Below, piece by piece: positions 43,161 to 54,234 of a stretch of DNA of 64,000 nucleotides. The stretch covers positions 105,255,856 to 105,319,855 of the forward strand of contig CM059190.1 of assembly GCA_030323885.1 (NCBI GenBank), written 5' to 3'. Each line of letters opens with the position of its first letter. Positions within the stretch are counted from its first letter, which is position 1. A program made the position numbers and the translations under genes. The notes beneath the pieces were generated by a model. That model was not told the origin of the DNA and made no database searches. It saw nothing but the letters and a program-made list of their open reading frames with translations. This DNA comes from Branchipolynoe longqiensis (taxonomy: Eukaryota > Annelida > Polychaeta > Phyllodocida > Polynoidae).

Positions 43161-43414
43161 CCCATGCCTATATGTGTGCTACTCGGTGCCAGTGGGCGGA
43201 GTCTGATAAACGCCCACAGCTTGTTCCAAGTCGAATATCCATGCCCTATGTTACCCAGCTAAAAACTGCTTTGTGTTCATCCAATCAGCTTTCTGCATGT
43301 ATGCTGGCCATCACGGTCTGTGCGTGGCAGATTTCTCCACACATGCGCAATGATTGAATGGAATGTCTGCCTGCGCAAGTTGCACCTCATACCGGTAGTT
43401 GTAGAGGAGCACCC

Positions 43415-44470
43415 CTCCTCCCTCCACACTCCCCTCCCTCCCTCCCTCCCTCCCTCCCTCCCTCCCTCCCTCCCTCCCTCCCTCCCTCCCTCCCTCCCTC
43501 CCTCCCTCCCTCCCTCCGCCCTCCCCTCCCTCTTTCACTCTCTCCTCCCACTCTCCCTCTCTCCTGCCACTCTCCCTCCCCTCCCACTCTCCCTCTCTTT
43601 CTCCTCCCTCTCCCTCCATCCCTCCCTCTCCCTTTCCCTCCCCTCCCTCTCCCCCTCCCTCTCCCTCCCCCCCCTCCCTCCCTCTCTCCTTCTCTACCCT
43701 CCTCTGACGCCCCTCTCCATCTCCCTCCTCCCCCCTTTCCTCCCTCCCATCCATCATACCAATAGTACTACTAGAGTGGCCTCCCCTCTCTTCCCCGCCC
43801 TCTCCCTCTCCCTCTACTTCTACTAGAGTAGCCGCCCCGTCCTTCCTCCCTCATCACTCCACTCCCTCCCCCTCTCCCTCCCTACCATCCCTTCCTCCCT
43901 CCACACTCCCCTCCCTCCCTCATGCCATTAGTACTAGTACGTAGTTGCCCCCCTGACCCTCCGCTCCTCTCCCTCCATAATAGTAATAACACTAGTACTA
44001 GTAGAGTAGTACTAGTAGAGTAGTACTAGCACCCCCTCCTCCCTCCCCCCCCCCTCCCTCCCTCCCTCCCTCCCTCCCTCCCTCCATAATAGTAATACCA
44101 CTAGTACTAGTAGAGTACGTACTAGCACTCCCTCCCCACTCTCCTCCCTCCCTCCCTCCCTCCCTCCCTCCCTCCCTCCCTCCCTCCCTCCCTCTCTCCC
44201 TCCCTCTCTCCCTCCCTCCATCCCTCCCTCTCTCCCTCCCTCCCTCCCTCCCTCCCTCCCTCCCTCCATCCGTCCCTCCCCCTTTCCTCCTCCCCCCTCC
44301 CTCCCCCGTCCCTCATACCAGTAGCTCTCCCTATCCCTCCCCTTCCCCCTTCCTCCCCTTTCCCATCTCCCATACCAGTAGTAGAGTAGATTCATCCGTC
44401 CCCATCTCTACACACTCCCATTCCTCCCTCATGCCAGTAGTACTAGTAAGTAATAGAGTATCCCCCCCCC
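43415..44470. repeat. 1-kb (TCCC)n polypyrimidine region with ACTAGTACTAG spacers
   Basis: Long pure TCCC runs at 43430-43520, 44050-44085 and 44140-44275. Between them recur palindromic ACTAGTACTAGTAGAGTA modules with TAATAGTAATA. All long Ser/Pro/Leu and Gly/Arg/Glu frames are artefacts. Strong triplex potential. Confidence 0.88.
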
Positions 44471-44479
44471 CTCACCCCC

Positions 44480-44675
44480 CGGGGCCACCCGTCAGCTGCA
44501 CGTGAATTATAGATACACAATTGCAATAAATAGGCGTGCAAATGGATCCACACTGACCCGCAGGTGGAGAGCCGTGTACTTTACTGCCTCCTATCTCCCC
44601 AGCTAATATTAGTGTTTTGTTACACAGTGCATTTCGTGGTGCTTTTTTCTTTGTTCTTTGTTCTTTTTTTGTGTT
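44480..44675. other. No recognisable feature
   Basis: Mixed sequence after the pyrimidine tract; nothing recognised. Confidence 0.4.
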
Positions 44676-44679
44676 TATA

Positions 44680-45002
44680 TAGATGGGTATATCAGTATAT
44701 CATGTTGATCATTCTAATCTACTTTACTTTAGTTTGAAGTGACTGCTATTTCAAGGGGATAGCTTTGGATATAATTTGACGTGAAAAATGCTACATTAAT
44801 TTTGGTGTGCACACGGAAATGCCGGAAATAGGCTACCCAATTTTGAGTGTAGCGGCATAGCACAGGGGCACCAAACTGCAATACAACTGAGTATAAATGC
44901 TTAACGAGTGCACCAGTGTCTAAATTGGATATGTAGGATTGAACCTAGTAATTGTGTCGGCTTTGAAATGTTATGAGTTCATCAGATTATATGCAGCTTT
45001 AG
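44680..45002 (+). mobile_element. MITE-2, diverged, 5' end unclear
   Basis: CATGTTGATCATTCTAATC, TAACGAGTGCACCAGTG and TCATCAGATTATATGCAGC, TTTA are MITE-2 landmarks. Confidence 0.65.
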
Positions 45003-45189
45003 CAACTGATATGCACATCTATTATATATTTATGTGATATATATTATATATATTAAAATAAGAAGGAAAATTTATTGTAACATGTAAGCGTTTGTATTAT
45101 TATTATTAATATTATTATTATTACAAAACATCCTCCGCTGCAACTAACACAGGTCTAGCGCAATGGGGGGGGGGGGAGAGGTGGACGGA

Positions 45190-45285
45190 TGGTGGCGCCA
45201 CTAGTACATTATGGTTCCTTTCTGTACATTTGTGCTCACATAATATACTTTACATCACATATAAAGGGTTTGCGTGAACATGAGT
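45190..45285. repeat. Short dispersed repeat with TGGCGCCACTAGTAC
   Basis: Shares TGGCGCCACT.GTACA, TTTAT/TTTGT.CTC.CATAAT and CATCACATATA with 51235-51345. Class unknown. Confidence 0.45.
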
Positions 45286-45359
45286 TTCCCTAACTGTTAA
45301 CTAGATAACTGAGTGGTGTTGATTTGTTAGTGTCACTTGCTTGGTACCAGTAGGAGGAA

Positions 45360-45690
45360 AGCGGGACGTAGCTCAGGCGGTAGAGTGTCCACCTGTGAAG
45401 GTGTCAGTCCTCCATTCGATCCTGCTCAGTGGACCCATTTGCAGTTTGGTCTATTTTCTGTTCCAACCAGTGGTCCACAACTGGTTCATCAAAGGCTGTG
45501 GTGTGTGCTGTACTGTCTGTGGGAAGGTGCATATAAAAGACCCCTTGCTGCTTATCGGAAAGAGTAGACTATGTGGTGGCAGTGGGTTTCCTCCAAAGAA
45601 ATGTCAGAATAACCATAATATGTTTGACGTCCAATAGCCAATGATAAAAATGAATGTGCTCTAGAGGCGTCATTATATAAAACAAGCTTT
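45360..45690 (+). mobile_element. SINE-B, full length
   Basis: Best tRNA-like head of the family: CGGGACGTAGCTCAGGCGGT (A box TAGCTCAGGCGG) and CCATTCGATCCTGCTC (B-box region). The body follows to the CTAGAGGCGTC and ATATAAAACAAG end. Confidence 0.88.
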
Positions 45691-45764
45691 ACTTTTGTTG
45701 TGTGCCAGTGTGGGAGTGTAATGACGGGGTGGGGGAATGCAGGAGGGGGTGGAAGCCTCCTGTG

Positions 45765-46129
45765 TAAAGCTAAGATTCCTTGCATGCGGTATGCGGCATG
45801 CGGTATGCGAATGGGAGGATTCCTTCGACGCGGTAAGCGGCAAGCGTCTCCCCACCCCCACCACTACCATATGTTTCCACTCAGCACCCTTGTGTGTGAC
45901 CGTTCCGTAATGTTCAGTCGCCTCTCCTCGTCTAAAACTAATGGGCAAGTGCGACTGACGTTTCTATTCGCATGCCGCATGCCACACCGATCGCTACAGG
46001 GACCGATCGAGTTGTCGCATTCGCATTCGCATTCGGACGTAAGGAATCACCCCCATTGACTTAGATGCTTTCCGATTTTTTGCCGCATTCGCATTCGCAT
46101 ACCACATACTGTAAGGAATCTTAGCTTTA
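45765..46129. mobile_element. Foldback element with GCATTCGC words (MITE-5), copy 1
   Basis: Ends TAAAGCTAAGATTCCTT and its complement AAGGAATCTTAGCTTTA. Next to the ends are runs of ATGCGGTATGCGG (left) and CGCATTCGCATTCGCAT (right), also in the middle. 365 bp. The related copy is 61873-62129. Confidence 0.75.
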
Positions 46130-46139
46130 GGAAGGCCGG

Positions 46140-46710
46140 ATGCAGGAGGGCGAGTGATGAGGGGGAGGGGCTCCTCCTGTGTAAGGGCGAGCATGGGATG
46201 CTGAGGCTGATGAAGTTATGTTGTAGGGCGAGCCAGGCGAGAGGGAATGTGGCAGCACCAGGGATGCCAGGGCCAGGGCCAAAGCCCTGCTGTGCACGAG
46301 GCCCGCTCCGGGAATGCCCATCAGTGGGTCAGTACTTGTTATTGTAATAACGCAGTGATAGCCTGGCAGAAGCAACACAGTGAAAACACCAGTTGATGGC
46401 TATCCTGGTAATGTGTGTATCATTATTAATGCCAGATTAATATCTATATCAATAATGGTCGTAATACGTCCTGGCAATATTAATATTAATAATACTAGTA
46501 ATGTTATTATTACTTACACCATCGTGGATTGTAATGTAGCGCAATAATTATTATTCTGCTGTATGCTGATAGCATAATATGTTATTATTGCTATTAATAT
46601 TATTGATAGGACTACTCATAGTAGTACTGTTATGAGTATTACTCCTGTTATTACGAATAATAATAATAATATAGACTTAGTAAAGAGCTCTTATTAATAG
46701 AGGTGCTATG
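46140..46710. other. No recognised gene; AT-rich TAATATTAATA stretch
   Basis: GC-richer to about 46380, then AT-rich with many ATTATTA motifs at 46420-46680. Confidence 0.5.
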
Positions 46711-46711
46711 C

Positions 46712-47030
46712 AATAGACCTATTTCATATGACGTCAGCATAGGTATTTAGGTCAGTGCGCGCACTGCTTGGATGCAGGATGACACACTGTCGCACTGCAA
46801 ACTCAATGGCTATGAGCATTTTTCATATAGAAAAGGTGAAATATCTAAAGAAATACACCACTTAGATAAAAACCGTTTGGAACACATATAGAAAACATAT
46901 TCAACAAATAGATTATATTAAATCTATACGGTTAGGGTTCTGCATTTCTATTAATTTTGAATAAAGCTGACGTTTTGCACTGCGTCTACCCGCAAACTCA
47001 ATGGCAGTGTGTATTCGTTCTGCAGCCAAG
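46712..47030 (+). mobile_element. MITE-11, truncated copy
   Basis: Begins CAATAGACCTATTTC. Carries the CACATATAGAAAACATA block, ATACGGTTAGGG and TTTTGAATAAAGC, then CAAACTCAATGGCAG. Confidence 0.65.
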
Positions 47031-47224
47031 CTGCGCGCGCATACACAATGTTTATAAACATTGAAGGGGGTCTATATAACCAGAGTATAACATATTTATA
47101 ACCTGGTCTGAAAAGCTTTAAAGGTGCAACAAATTCATTTACCAGAAAAAAACACAATCTTAAACAGGTTGGAATGTGTGAATAAACATCAGAATATTGC
47201 CATTATTTTGAACCCAGCCATGAT

Positions 47225-47485
47225 AAAAAAACACTGTCATAGATGGAATACTTAATTTTGGCATGCACATCGAAATGCTGTACATCAGTACTGACAGGTT
47301 CTATTATATTGACTTAGTATTCCCTATTGTGAGCAATATATTCTGAATGTGTGAACCAGTATGCAAGTTGAATATGGAGCATCAAATCTAGGTGATGTGT
47401 AGTTGGATATGTAGGATCAAATCTAGGTTAAGTGTTTTGGTTTGAAAAGATTGGTGCGCTCATTGGATTATGCAGCTTTAACTAG
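47225..47485 (+). mobile_element. MITE-2, 5'-truncated
   Basis: From TACTTAATTTTGGCATGC to ATTGGATTATGCAGC, TTTAA, with a short internal duplication of TTGGATATGTAGGATC. Confidence 0.7.
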
Positions 47486-47545
47486 ATTATTGCCCTGGTA
47501 CTGAGTTTGAGCTCGAACACTTTCTATGTGTGTTCTTTCATTAAA

Positions 47546-47841
47546 GTTGGCTAGTCCGATGGTTTTTGAGATTTCTGAGATAAATACATCAGGTTGATCG
47601 TTATAATGTACCTTACTTTAGCTTGAAGTAACTTTTAATTTAAGTGGGTAACTTTTGAGAAATTTTAAGTGCAACCATGCTAAATTAATTTTGGCAAGCC
47701 ACAATTGCCTCACTATTCACAGCTGTGTGCCAACAAATGTTTAATAAGTGCACCAGTATCGAAGGTAGTCTATATGTAGAATCCAATTTAGATAATTAAT
47801 TTGGTTTTGAAAATTTGATGTTGTCATCGGATTATGCAGCT
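47546..47841 (+). mobile_element. MITE-2, internally deleted
   Basis: TTAA at 47542-47545 and 47842-47845. Ends AGTTGGCTAGTCCGATGG / CATCGGATTATGCAGCT. About 50 bp shorter than 29770-30116. Confidence 0.82.
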
Positions 47842-47890
47842 TTAAGATACATCGAATACTCACTCATATAATAAATACACTGTGTAGTAA

Positions 47891-48530
47891 GTAGTCTGCA
47901 CTGACCTCTCAGGCAAGGAGCCACATAGACAGGTAGGCATGGATAGGGTGATGACATCAGGGAACCAAGGTGGGGAACGGGTGATGGTTAGCAAATAAAT
48001 AATGAATTCATCACCAAACCAAAAAGAAGAAAGAAAAAGAAGCTAGGAATGCAAGTGATGTGGGTTCGAATCCTGCGCTAGGCGCAATATTCCATATTGG
48101 TTGCTGTGACCTGGTTCCTGTACAAGCTACCCATGTATGGTTATTGAACCTATCATGTGTATATAGGCTGTATTGCCTGTATGTATGTAATTGTAAGCAT
48201 GGATGTAAACCTTTTAAAAGACTTACAATTCCCGGGGGACAACTGTAGTAGTCTACACTGACCTCTCAGGCGAGGAGCCACATAGACAGGTAGGCGTGGG
48301 TAGGTTGATGACATCAGGGAATCTATGTGGTGACATGGTTAGCACACTAGCCCAGAATGCAAGAGGTGAGCGTTCGAATCCTGCTGTAGGCGCAATATTT
48401 CCTTTTGTCATCACCCCCAACGACAGTTGTAAAAATGACGTCACTTGGAAGCACTTGTCCTGCAGTGTGTACTTGTCGGTGTTTACAGGTGTGGACAGCG
48501 TCCCATAACTCATCACTGGCCCAAAAACAC
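47891..48530 (+). mobile_element. SINE-D, two tandem copies
   Basis: Units at 47891-48247 and 48248-48530 each begin with CTGACCTCTCAGGC, GGAGCCACATAGACAGG and continue to a tRNA-like block. The second has ATGGTTAGCACACTAGCCC (A-box-like) and GCGTTCGAATCCTGC (B box); the first has GGGTTCGAATCCTGCGC. Downstream parts differ, so this may be a tandem dimer or two insertions. Confidence 0.65.
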
Positions 48531-48591
48531 ACCTGGGTAAAGTGATCGAGTGTAGAACTGGGTTAAAGAATGAACCTGCCCCCTATCTCCT

Positions 48592-48595
<4 letters not shown>

Positions 48596-48628
<33 letters not shown>

Positions 48629-48684
48629 TTGGGATGGGAGAAGGGAGGCGAGTGTGGGGGGGGGGGGGGGGGGGGGGGGGGGGG
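48596..48684. repeat. (GT)n followed by 29-base poly(G)
   Basis: GT at 48596-48623; poly(G) at 48656-48684. Confidence 0.9.
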
Positions 48685-48784
48685 AGGTGAGTGAACTGGG
48701 GAGTCACTCCTGCTCGTGTAGGGGGCCGCTCAGTAACTACTCTTATTTATAACCCACTCTGCCCTGGAGTAACTAATAATATGA

Positions 48785-48870
48785 GCACGCACACACACAC
48801 ACACAGACACACACACGTGCACACACACCCGTCCACGCACCCACATGACCCTCACAAACATACACACGTG
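48785..48870. repeat. (CA)n-rich segment
   Basis: ACACACACAGACACACACACG and related units. Confidence 0.8.
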
Positions 48871-48911
48871 CAGTACTACACAACAAGGGCCCGTTGGACT
48901 GATGGTCCATT

Positions 48912-49230
48912 CAGGGTTCGTGCGTGCCTGGAAAACACTTGAAAACTCTAGAAAATAAAGAGATGTAAAGTCTGGTAAGCCCTCGAAAATGATAATTTTG
49001 TCTCAAATAAAATATAAATGCCTAAGATCTTTATACTTATAAAACAAACATCTTTTAAGGCCAGGATCACACAGATTGGATATGGTGGCAGATCCAAGTG
49101 ATAGCGGTGCCATATTGAAAAAGAAAGCTTGTCACTTTTAGCTTGGTAAGGTCCTGAAATTTGGCTAGAGTTGACCTTGAAAGTACTTGAAAAACACTTG
49201 AATTTTGACTTCCTTCAAGTGTACGAACCC
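48912..49230 (+). mobile_element. MITE-3b (hAT-like)
   Basis: CAGGGTTCGTGCGTGCC to AAGTGTACGAACCC, a good inverted pair. Interior AGCTTGGTAAGGTCC and CTTGAAAAACACTTGAA are shared with 12326-12681. Flanks ggtccatt and tttccact are only 5 of 8 alike. Confidence 0.75.
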
Positions 49231-49593
49231 TTTCCACTGATTTAAAGTTGCATAATCCGATGGCATTTGAATGTTTGCCTTATTTTTGATAGGACTCCAT
49301 AGACATGAATCATTCTAACCTACAGTACTAATAATTAGACTGGATTAATTTGGATGAAAACTTGCTAATTTCGGAGCAATTTGAGCTGCAAAAACCCAAA
49401 ATAATTTTGACAAGCTTTCCAAAACTCCTCTCACTTATTGACATGTCATGAGGACCATGTGATGTCGAATGCTCTAATTCAAATATAGCCTGGTTGGAAC
49501 GAGGGCAAGGCTAATGAGGCCACGAGGTTGACCTAATTGGTTAATGGCATCCCTCCTTAATGGCTGTCTCAAAGTGGGTGTCCACAGGGATGT

Positions 49594-49690
49594 GGTAATA
49601 AATTCACTCATTAAATGGGGTAATAAATTCACTCATTAAATGGGGTAATAAATTCACTCATTAAATGGGGTAATAAATTCACTCATGCTG
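49594..49690. repeat. 25-bp tandem repeat, four copies
   Basis: Unit AATAAATTCACTCATTAAAT plus GGGGT, nearly identical across copies, so recently expanded. Confidence 0.92.
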
Positions 49691-49701
49691 TCCAAAAACC
49701 T

Positions 49702-50023
49702 AGTAAAACAAGAAGACTTTAGCCTTTTTGAGGGCAACTGGTCTGTACCATCTCATATAGTTCATTAAAACAATTTTTATCAATTAATTCTTTCATCTAT
49801 TTTATTTAATTATATGATTGTGAGCTTTTAAAAATTTATAAGTGTCTATTGACACATAATTGATTGTATGCTTTTACATTATATGTAAAGGCGATGGTTG
49901 AATAAAAAACAAACAATTCTTGCCGTGAATATGGCCTATGTAAATAACAAACAATTCTTGCCGTGAGTATGGCCTATGCTGCCGACACGGCATAAAGAAA
50001 CCACCAATCAATCAATCAATCAA
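49702..50023 (+). mobile_element. SINE-E, full length, 11-bp target duplication
   Basis: AGTAAAACAAGAAGACTTTA to CCACCAATCAATCAATC. Flanked by tccaaaaacct at 49691-49701 and 50024-50034. A segment with AACAAACAATTCTTGCCGTG is duplicated in tandem at about 49908-49970. No clear A or B box, so its RNA origin is unclear. Confidence 0.88.
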
Positions 50024-50179
50024 TCCAAAAACCTTAGCTAATGTGCAGGTACCTAAGTTGAATATATAATCAAATGTAGGATGAGTGCTTTGGTTTTGAC
50101 AAAAATATGCTTTATCAGACCATCCAACCTTAACTCTCTCCTCACTATTTGAATTGTGGCTGACAGGGATGGGCGTTTT

Positions 50180-50720
50180 GCCTATGTGTGTGAATGCCGG
50201 GCATTGCCAGGCAAGCAATGCCAGGCAAGCAATGCCAGGATTGGTTGTTGGAGTTTTACTTCCTTTCAACATCTAAGGGTGGCAATGCCAGGCAGGCAAT
50301 GCCAGATAGGCAATGCCAGGCAGGCAATGCCAGATAGGCAATGCCTGGCAGGCACTGCCAGGTAGGCAGTGCCAGGTAGGCAATGCCAGGTAGGCAATGC
50401 CAGGCAGGCAATGCCAGGTAGGCAATGACAGGCAGGCAATGCCAGGTAGGCAATGCCAGGTAGGCAATGCCAGGTAGGCAATGCCAGATAGGCAATGCCT
50501 GGCAGGCACTGGCAGGCACTGCCAGGTAGGCAATGCCAGGTAGGCAATGCCAGGCAGGCAATGCCAGGCAGGCAAGGACAGGTAGGCAAGGACAGGCAGG
50601 TAATGCCAGGTAGGCAATGCCAGGCAGGCAATGCCAGATAGCCAATGCCAGGTAGGCAATGCCAGGCAGGCAATGCCAGGCAGGCAATGTCAGGCAGGCA
50701 ATGCCAGGCAACTTCTTGCC
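50180..50720. repeat. 14-bp minisatellite GCCAGGYAGGCAAT
   Basis: About 35 units. Because 14 is not a multiple of three, the minus strand stays open in all three frames (128-163 codons of LPGIAYLALP-like repeats). Not a gene. Confidence 0.9.
50240..50278 (-). mobile_element. SINE-A, 3'-terminal 40 bp inside a minisatellite
   Basis: GGTTGTTGGAGTTTTACTTCC and CAACATCTAAGG are the SINE-A tail complement. The 14-bp repeat continues on both sides. Confidence 0.75.
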
Positions 50721-50721
50721 T

Positions 50722-50970
50722 GTTCAGACACACCCATGTTGCCTGATTTCTCGTCACTCACTGCCTTGCTGCGTAGCTTCTCACCTGGCCCCATTCTGGG
50801 CCACACCCTTTATCCCGGTGATGGATGTGTTTGTTTGTTTGTTTTTGACCTGAACATCACATGTGTACAGCACGGGCCGTGCTCTCACCATGTGGTGTCC
50901 CTCTGCCGGTTCCCTCATACATATATAACTGATGGGCTTCGTTCTGGTATATTATACATATATACATATA
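50722..50970. other. No recognisable feature
   Basis: Mixed sequence; no element recognised. Confidence 0.4.
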
Positions 50971-50973
50971 TTT

Positions 50974-51110
50974 TACCTCGGTACTACCCTATGGCTACTC
51001 GTAGTCCAGGGAGAAGGAAGTACATCCGGCTATTAAGTATGTAAAAGATTGCTGGACCCGGATGTGCTTCCTTCTCCCTGACCCACGACTATCCGAGGCT
51101 AGTACCTTGG
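50974..51110. mobile_element. MITE-10 foldback element
   Basis: Left arm TACCTCGGTACTACC, TACTCGTAGTC, CAGGGAGAAGGAAGTACATC; right arm the complement (GATGTGCTTCCTTCTCCCTG, GGCTAGTACC). Short loop near 51040. Confidence 0.7.
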
Positions 51111-51349
51111 GAAAACAACAGTTATCCATCATCTGTACAAGCTAAGACTCGTATAACTATACTATATATATATATATATATATCTTCCGGTGCGACTGAC
51201 ACTAGTCTACATCCGGTGGAGGGAAGGAGGCCACAGGTGGCGCCACTGGTACAGTGTTGGGTCTTAGTATAACAATAATGATAATAATTCCCTTATGTAT
51301 CTTTATACTCGCATAATTTGTTATGCATCACATATATATTACCTCGGGC

Positions 51350-51462
51350 TGTTGCCTCCAGGGCATTCACAGCCGAGGGAGATGAAGTGTTTCCGGTCTC
51401 AAGTCAATTAGCATATTCCAACAACTCGTGACAAGACGCTGAGTAGTTTCAAGGTATGTTCT
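51350..51462. mobile_element. MITE-10, half element
   Basis: CCGAGGGAGATGAAGTGTTTCC and AATTAGCATATTCC parallel the complement of 13319-13437. Confidence 0.5.
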
Positions 51463-51469
51463 TTTCCCT

Positions 51470-51820
51470 CAAAGTTGGTTTCTAAGTTGTTTTTGAACCC
51501 TGCACTTTTATTTCTGCTTATGAATGTTTATAGATCACGTTGATCAGATTAGAATGCTTATAAAACCCAAAATTAGTGAGTTGGTGATGTACTTAGTTCA
51601 CTGTTCGGGTCTAAAATTGTTTATTTTAAGCAACGATAGTGTCTTGACCGAGGTCACTATGCTTACCACTTCTGGTTTCGATTGACTCATGAGCCACAAC
51701 ACTGGTGAGGGTTGCGTTCATTTTTATATTCATAAATACAAATATATTATTTATATATATATATACATCCATTCATATATGACAGACAGATTATTTATCT
51801 GTATATACACATGTACATAT
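51470..51820. other. No recognised gene; AT-rich with (TA) runs
   Basis: TTTATATATATATATAC near 51750. Otherwise unique-looking. Confidence 0.45.
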
Positions 51821-51836
51821 ATTATGAGCGGATGCG

Positions 51837-52148
51837 GTGGCCGAATCAGTAGAGCCCATGTGGAAGGTCAGGAGTTTGATTCCCCGGTCGAGTCAACCCA
51901 ATAACTTACAAAATTGATACTTGTCGCTAACTAGCTTGGCTCTTGGCATTTCAGGGATAGGGCAAGGACTAGTTAGCTCAGTGTCAGGATAACGTGATTG
52001 AGTGGGACATTGGGTCATGGTGCTGGCAGCCTGGTTTCTATGTGGGGAAGCATTATCAAGTTTCCATGAGTGTGCACTGTCACAAGTCAGTACCCATCCT
52101 GATATGACTTTTGATATTTTCAGGACGTAAAATTCCCAACACAAGTAA
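51837..52148 (+). mobile_element. SINE-A, full length, 8-bp target duplication
   Basis: Head GGATGCGGTGGCCGAATCAG, B box GAGTTTGATTCCCCGG. Flanks atattatg at 51829-51836 and 52149-52156. Confidence 0.85.
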
Positions 52149-52167
52149 ATATTATGTATGTATTATG

Positions 52168-52480
52168 TGTCATCATCATCATGCTGTCAGTCGCGATGCG
52201 ACAAAGACTGCTTTCATTACTTGACTGCCGCTCTCCATTTAGCTCTCTGCTGTGAGAGTTGCGTCCATGAGTCGGTCTTAATGTCTCTCAGCTTCAGATT
52301 TCTCTTGATGGTATCCCTGAACCGGAGACGGGGGCGCCCTCTCTTTCTGTAGCCAGAAGACAGTTGAGAATAGAGGATCTGCCTTGGTAGCCTGTCTGAT
52401 GATATCCTCTTGAGGTGTCCAGTCCACCAGAGATTCTTTTTGATCAGAAGATCTTCCATAGAGGGCAGCCCCCATCCATT
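52168..52480 (-). pseudogene. LINE-B reverse-transcriptase C-terminal fragment
   Basis: Minus strand, codons ending at 52217, reads WWTGHLKRISSDRLPRQILY followed by a GRPRLRFRDTIKRNLK basic stretch and a SQQRAKWRAAVK end. This WxGH...RLP...KRxRGRP...KxxLK...WRxxV layout is familiar from the end of invertebrate non-LTR retrotransposon polyproteins. The 3' UTR of about 45 bp ends in (GAT)n (plus-strand CATCATCATCAT at 52170). Residues upstream of about W31 in the open frame are flanking AT-rich sequence. Truncated, inactive. Confidence 0.85.
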
Positions 52481-52734
52481 CGAGTATTTATGTGTATATA
52501 TATATAATTGAATATTCATATCATTTCATGTGTAATATTACGATATTAAGGAGGTTTGGGGCAGGTTTGCTAAGCATTAGGGTTTTTTTTTGTTGGGGGG
52601 CGGGGGGGGGGGGGGTTATTAGTCGACAAGTTGGGTGAGGATGGCGTAGGAACATGTGGGAATGATTGCGGACGTGGGTTACAACCCCCCGAACACGTGG
52701 CCTGCAAGCACCCTGAGAGCCTCCTTCTTGCTCC

Positions 52735-53560
52735 CTTGCTCCCCTCCTCCTTTGCTCCCCTCCTCCTCTGCTCCCTCCTCCTCTGCTCCCCCCATCCTTC
52801 GCCTCCTTCTCCTCTGTGCCCTTGCTCCCCTCCTCCTCTGCTCCCCTCCTCCTCTGCTCCCCTCCTCCTCTGCTCCCCTCCTCCTCTGCTCCCCTCCTCC
52901 TCTGCTCCCCTCCTCCTCTGCTCCCCTCCTCCTCTGCTCCCCTCCTCCTCTGCTCCCCTCCTCCTCTGCTCCCCTCCTCCTCTGCTCCCCTCCCTCCTCT
53001 GCTCCCCTCCTCCTCTGCTCCTCTCCTCCTCTGCTCCCCTCCTCCTCTGCTCCCCTCCTCCTCTGCTCCCCTCCTCCTCTGCTCCCCTCCTCCTCTGCTC
53101 CCCTCCTCCTCTGCTCACCTCCTCCTCTGCTCCCCTCCTCCTCTGCTCCCCTCCTCCTCTGCTCCCCTCCTCCTCTGCTCACCTCCTCCTCTGCTCACCT
53201 CCTCCTCTGCTCACCTCCTCCTCTGCTCCCCTCCTCCTCTGCTCACCTCCTCCTCTGATCACCTCCTCCTCTGCTCCCCTCTGCCTCTGCTTCCCTCCTC
53301 CTCTGCTCCCCTCCTTCTCTGCTCCCCTACTTCTCTGCTCCCCTCCTCCTCTGCTCACCTCCTCCTCTGCTCACCTCCTCCTCTGCTCCCCTCCTCCTCT
53401 ACTCCTCTACTCCCCTCCTCCTCTGCTCCCCTCCTCCTCTGCTCCCCTCCTCCTTTGCTCCCATCCTCCTCTGCTCCCTCCTCCTCTGCTCCCCCCATCC
53501 TTCGCCTCCTTCTCCTCTGTGCCCTTGCTCTCCTCCTCCTCTGCTCCCTTGCTCCCATCC
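52735..53560. repeat. 16-bp minisatellite CTGCTCCCCTCCTCCT
   Basis: About fifty units. As 16 is not divisible by three, all plus frames read the same 16-residue peptide repeat in shifted register (LLCSPPPLLPSSSAP-like), giving frames to 446 codons. A second block repeats CCCCATCCTTCGCCTCC, present at 52792 and 53494. Confidence 0.92.
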
Positions 53561-53832
53561 TGTTCATCCCCTTCCCCCTCCTTCTACTCCCATGCTCACA
53601 TCCTGTTCCTCCTGCTCCTACTTTTCCTCCCCGTCTTCCTCCATCTTCCTACACCCGTTTACCTCTCCTATTCCCCTTCATCTCCACTACCCTCCTCATC
53701 CTCGTCCCCCCCCCCTCCCCCTACCCCCCTCCCTTTACCCTACCACTCCCCACCCCCCTCCACCTCAACTGCCCCTCCCACTTTCCTTAACCCTTTCCCG
53801 ACGTCTTCGTCCCTTCCTCTCTTCTCCCTCTC

Positions 53833-53834
<2 letters not shown>

Positions 53835-53911
<77 letters not shown>

Positions 53912-54225
53912 CACTACCACCACCACTACCACTACTACTACTACCACTACCACTACTACTACTACTACTAGTACTAGTACTACTACTACTGCTGCTGCTG
54001 CTACTAGTACTACTACTACTACTACTACTACTATGAGTACTACTACTACTACTATGAGTACTACTACTACTACTGCCACTACTAGTACTACTGCTACTAC
54101 TACTACGAGTACTACTACTACTACTACTACTGCTGCTGCTGCTACTAGTACTACTATTACTATTGCTATTACTACTACTACTACTATTACTACTACTACC
54201 ACCACCACCACTACTACTACAACCA
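53835..54225. repeat. (TAC)n with GCT and AGT interruptions
   Basis: Very long triplet tract. Thr/Tyr/Val-rich frames are artefacts. Confidence 0.92.
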
Positions 54226-54234
54226 CTACACTGG

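Larger units (their letters stand above)
49246..50129 (+). mobile_element. MITE-2 halves separated by other repeats
   Basis: 5' half 49246-49440 (TTAA at 49242-49245, AGTTGCATAATCCGATGG). 3' half about 50035-50129, ending CAGACCATCCAACC and TTAA. A 25-bp tandem array and SINE-E lie between. Confidence 0.6.

Noticed and set aside
45361..45435. Possible tRNA gene (A and B boxes)
   Set aside because: It is the head of SINE-B: no complete cloverleaf, and it continues directly into the SINE body. The same holds for the SINE-A, SINE-C and SINE-D heads.
52631..53971. 446-codon Ser/Pro/Leu/Cys frame
   Set aside because: 16-bp minisatellite; all three plus frames give the same peptide repeat.
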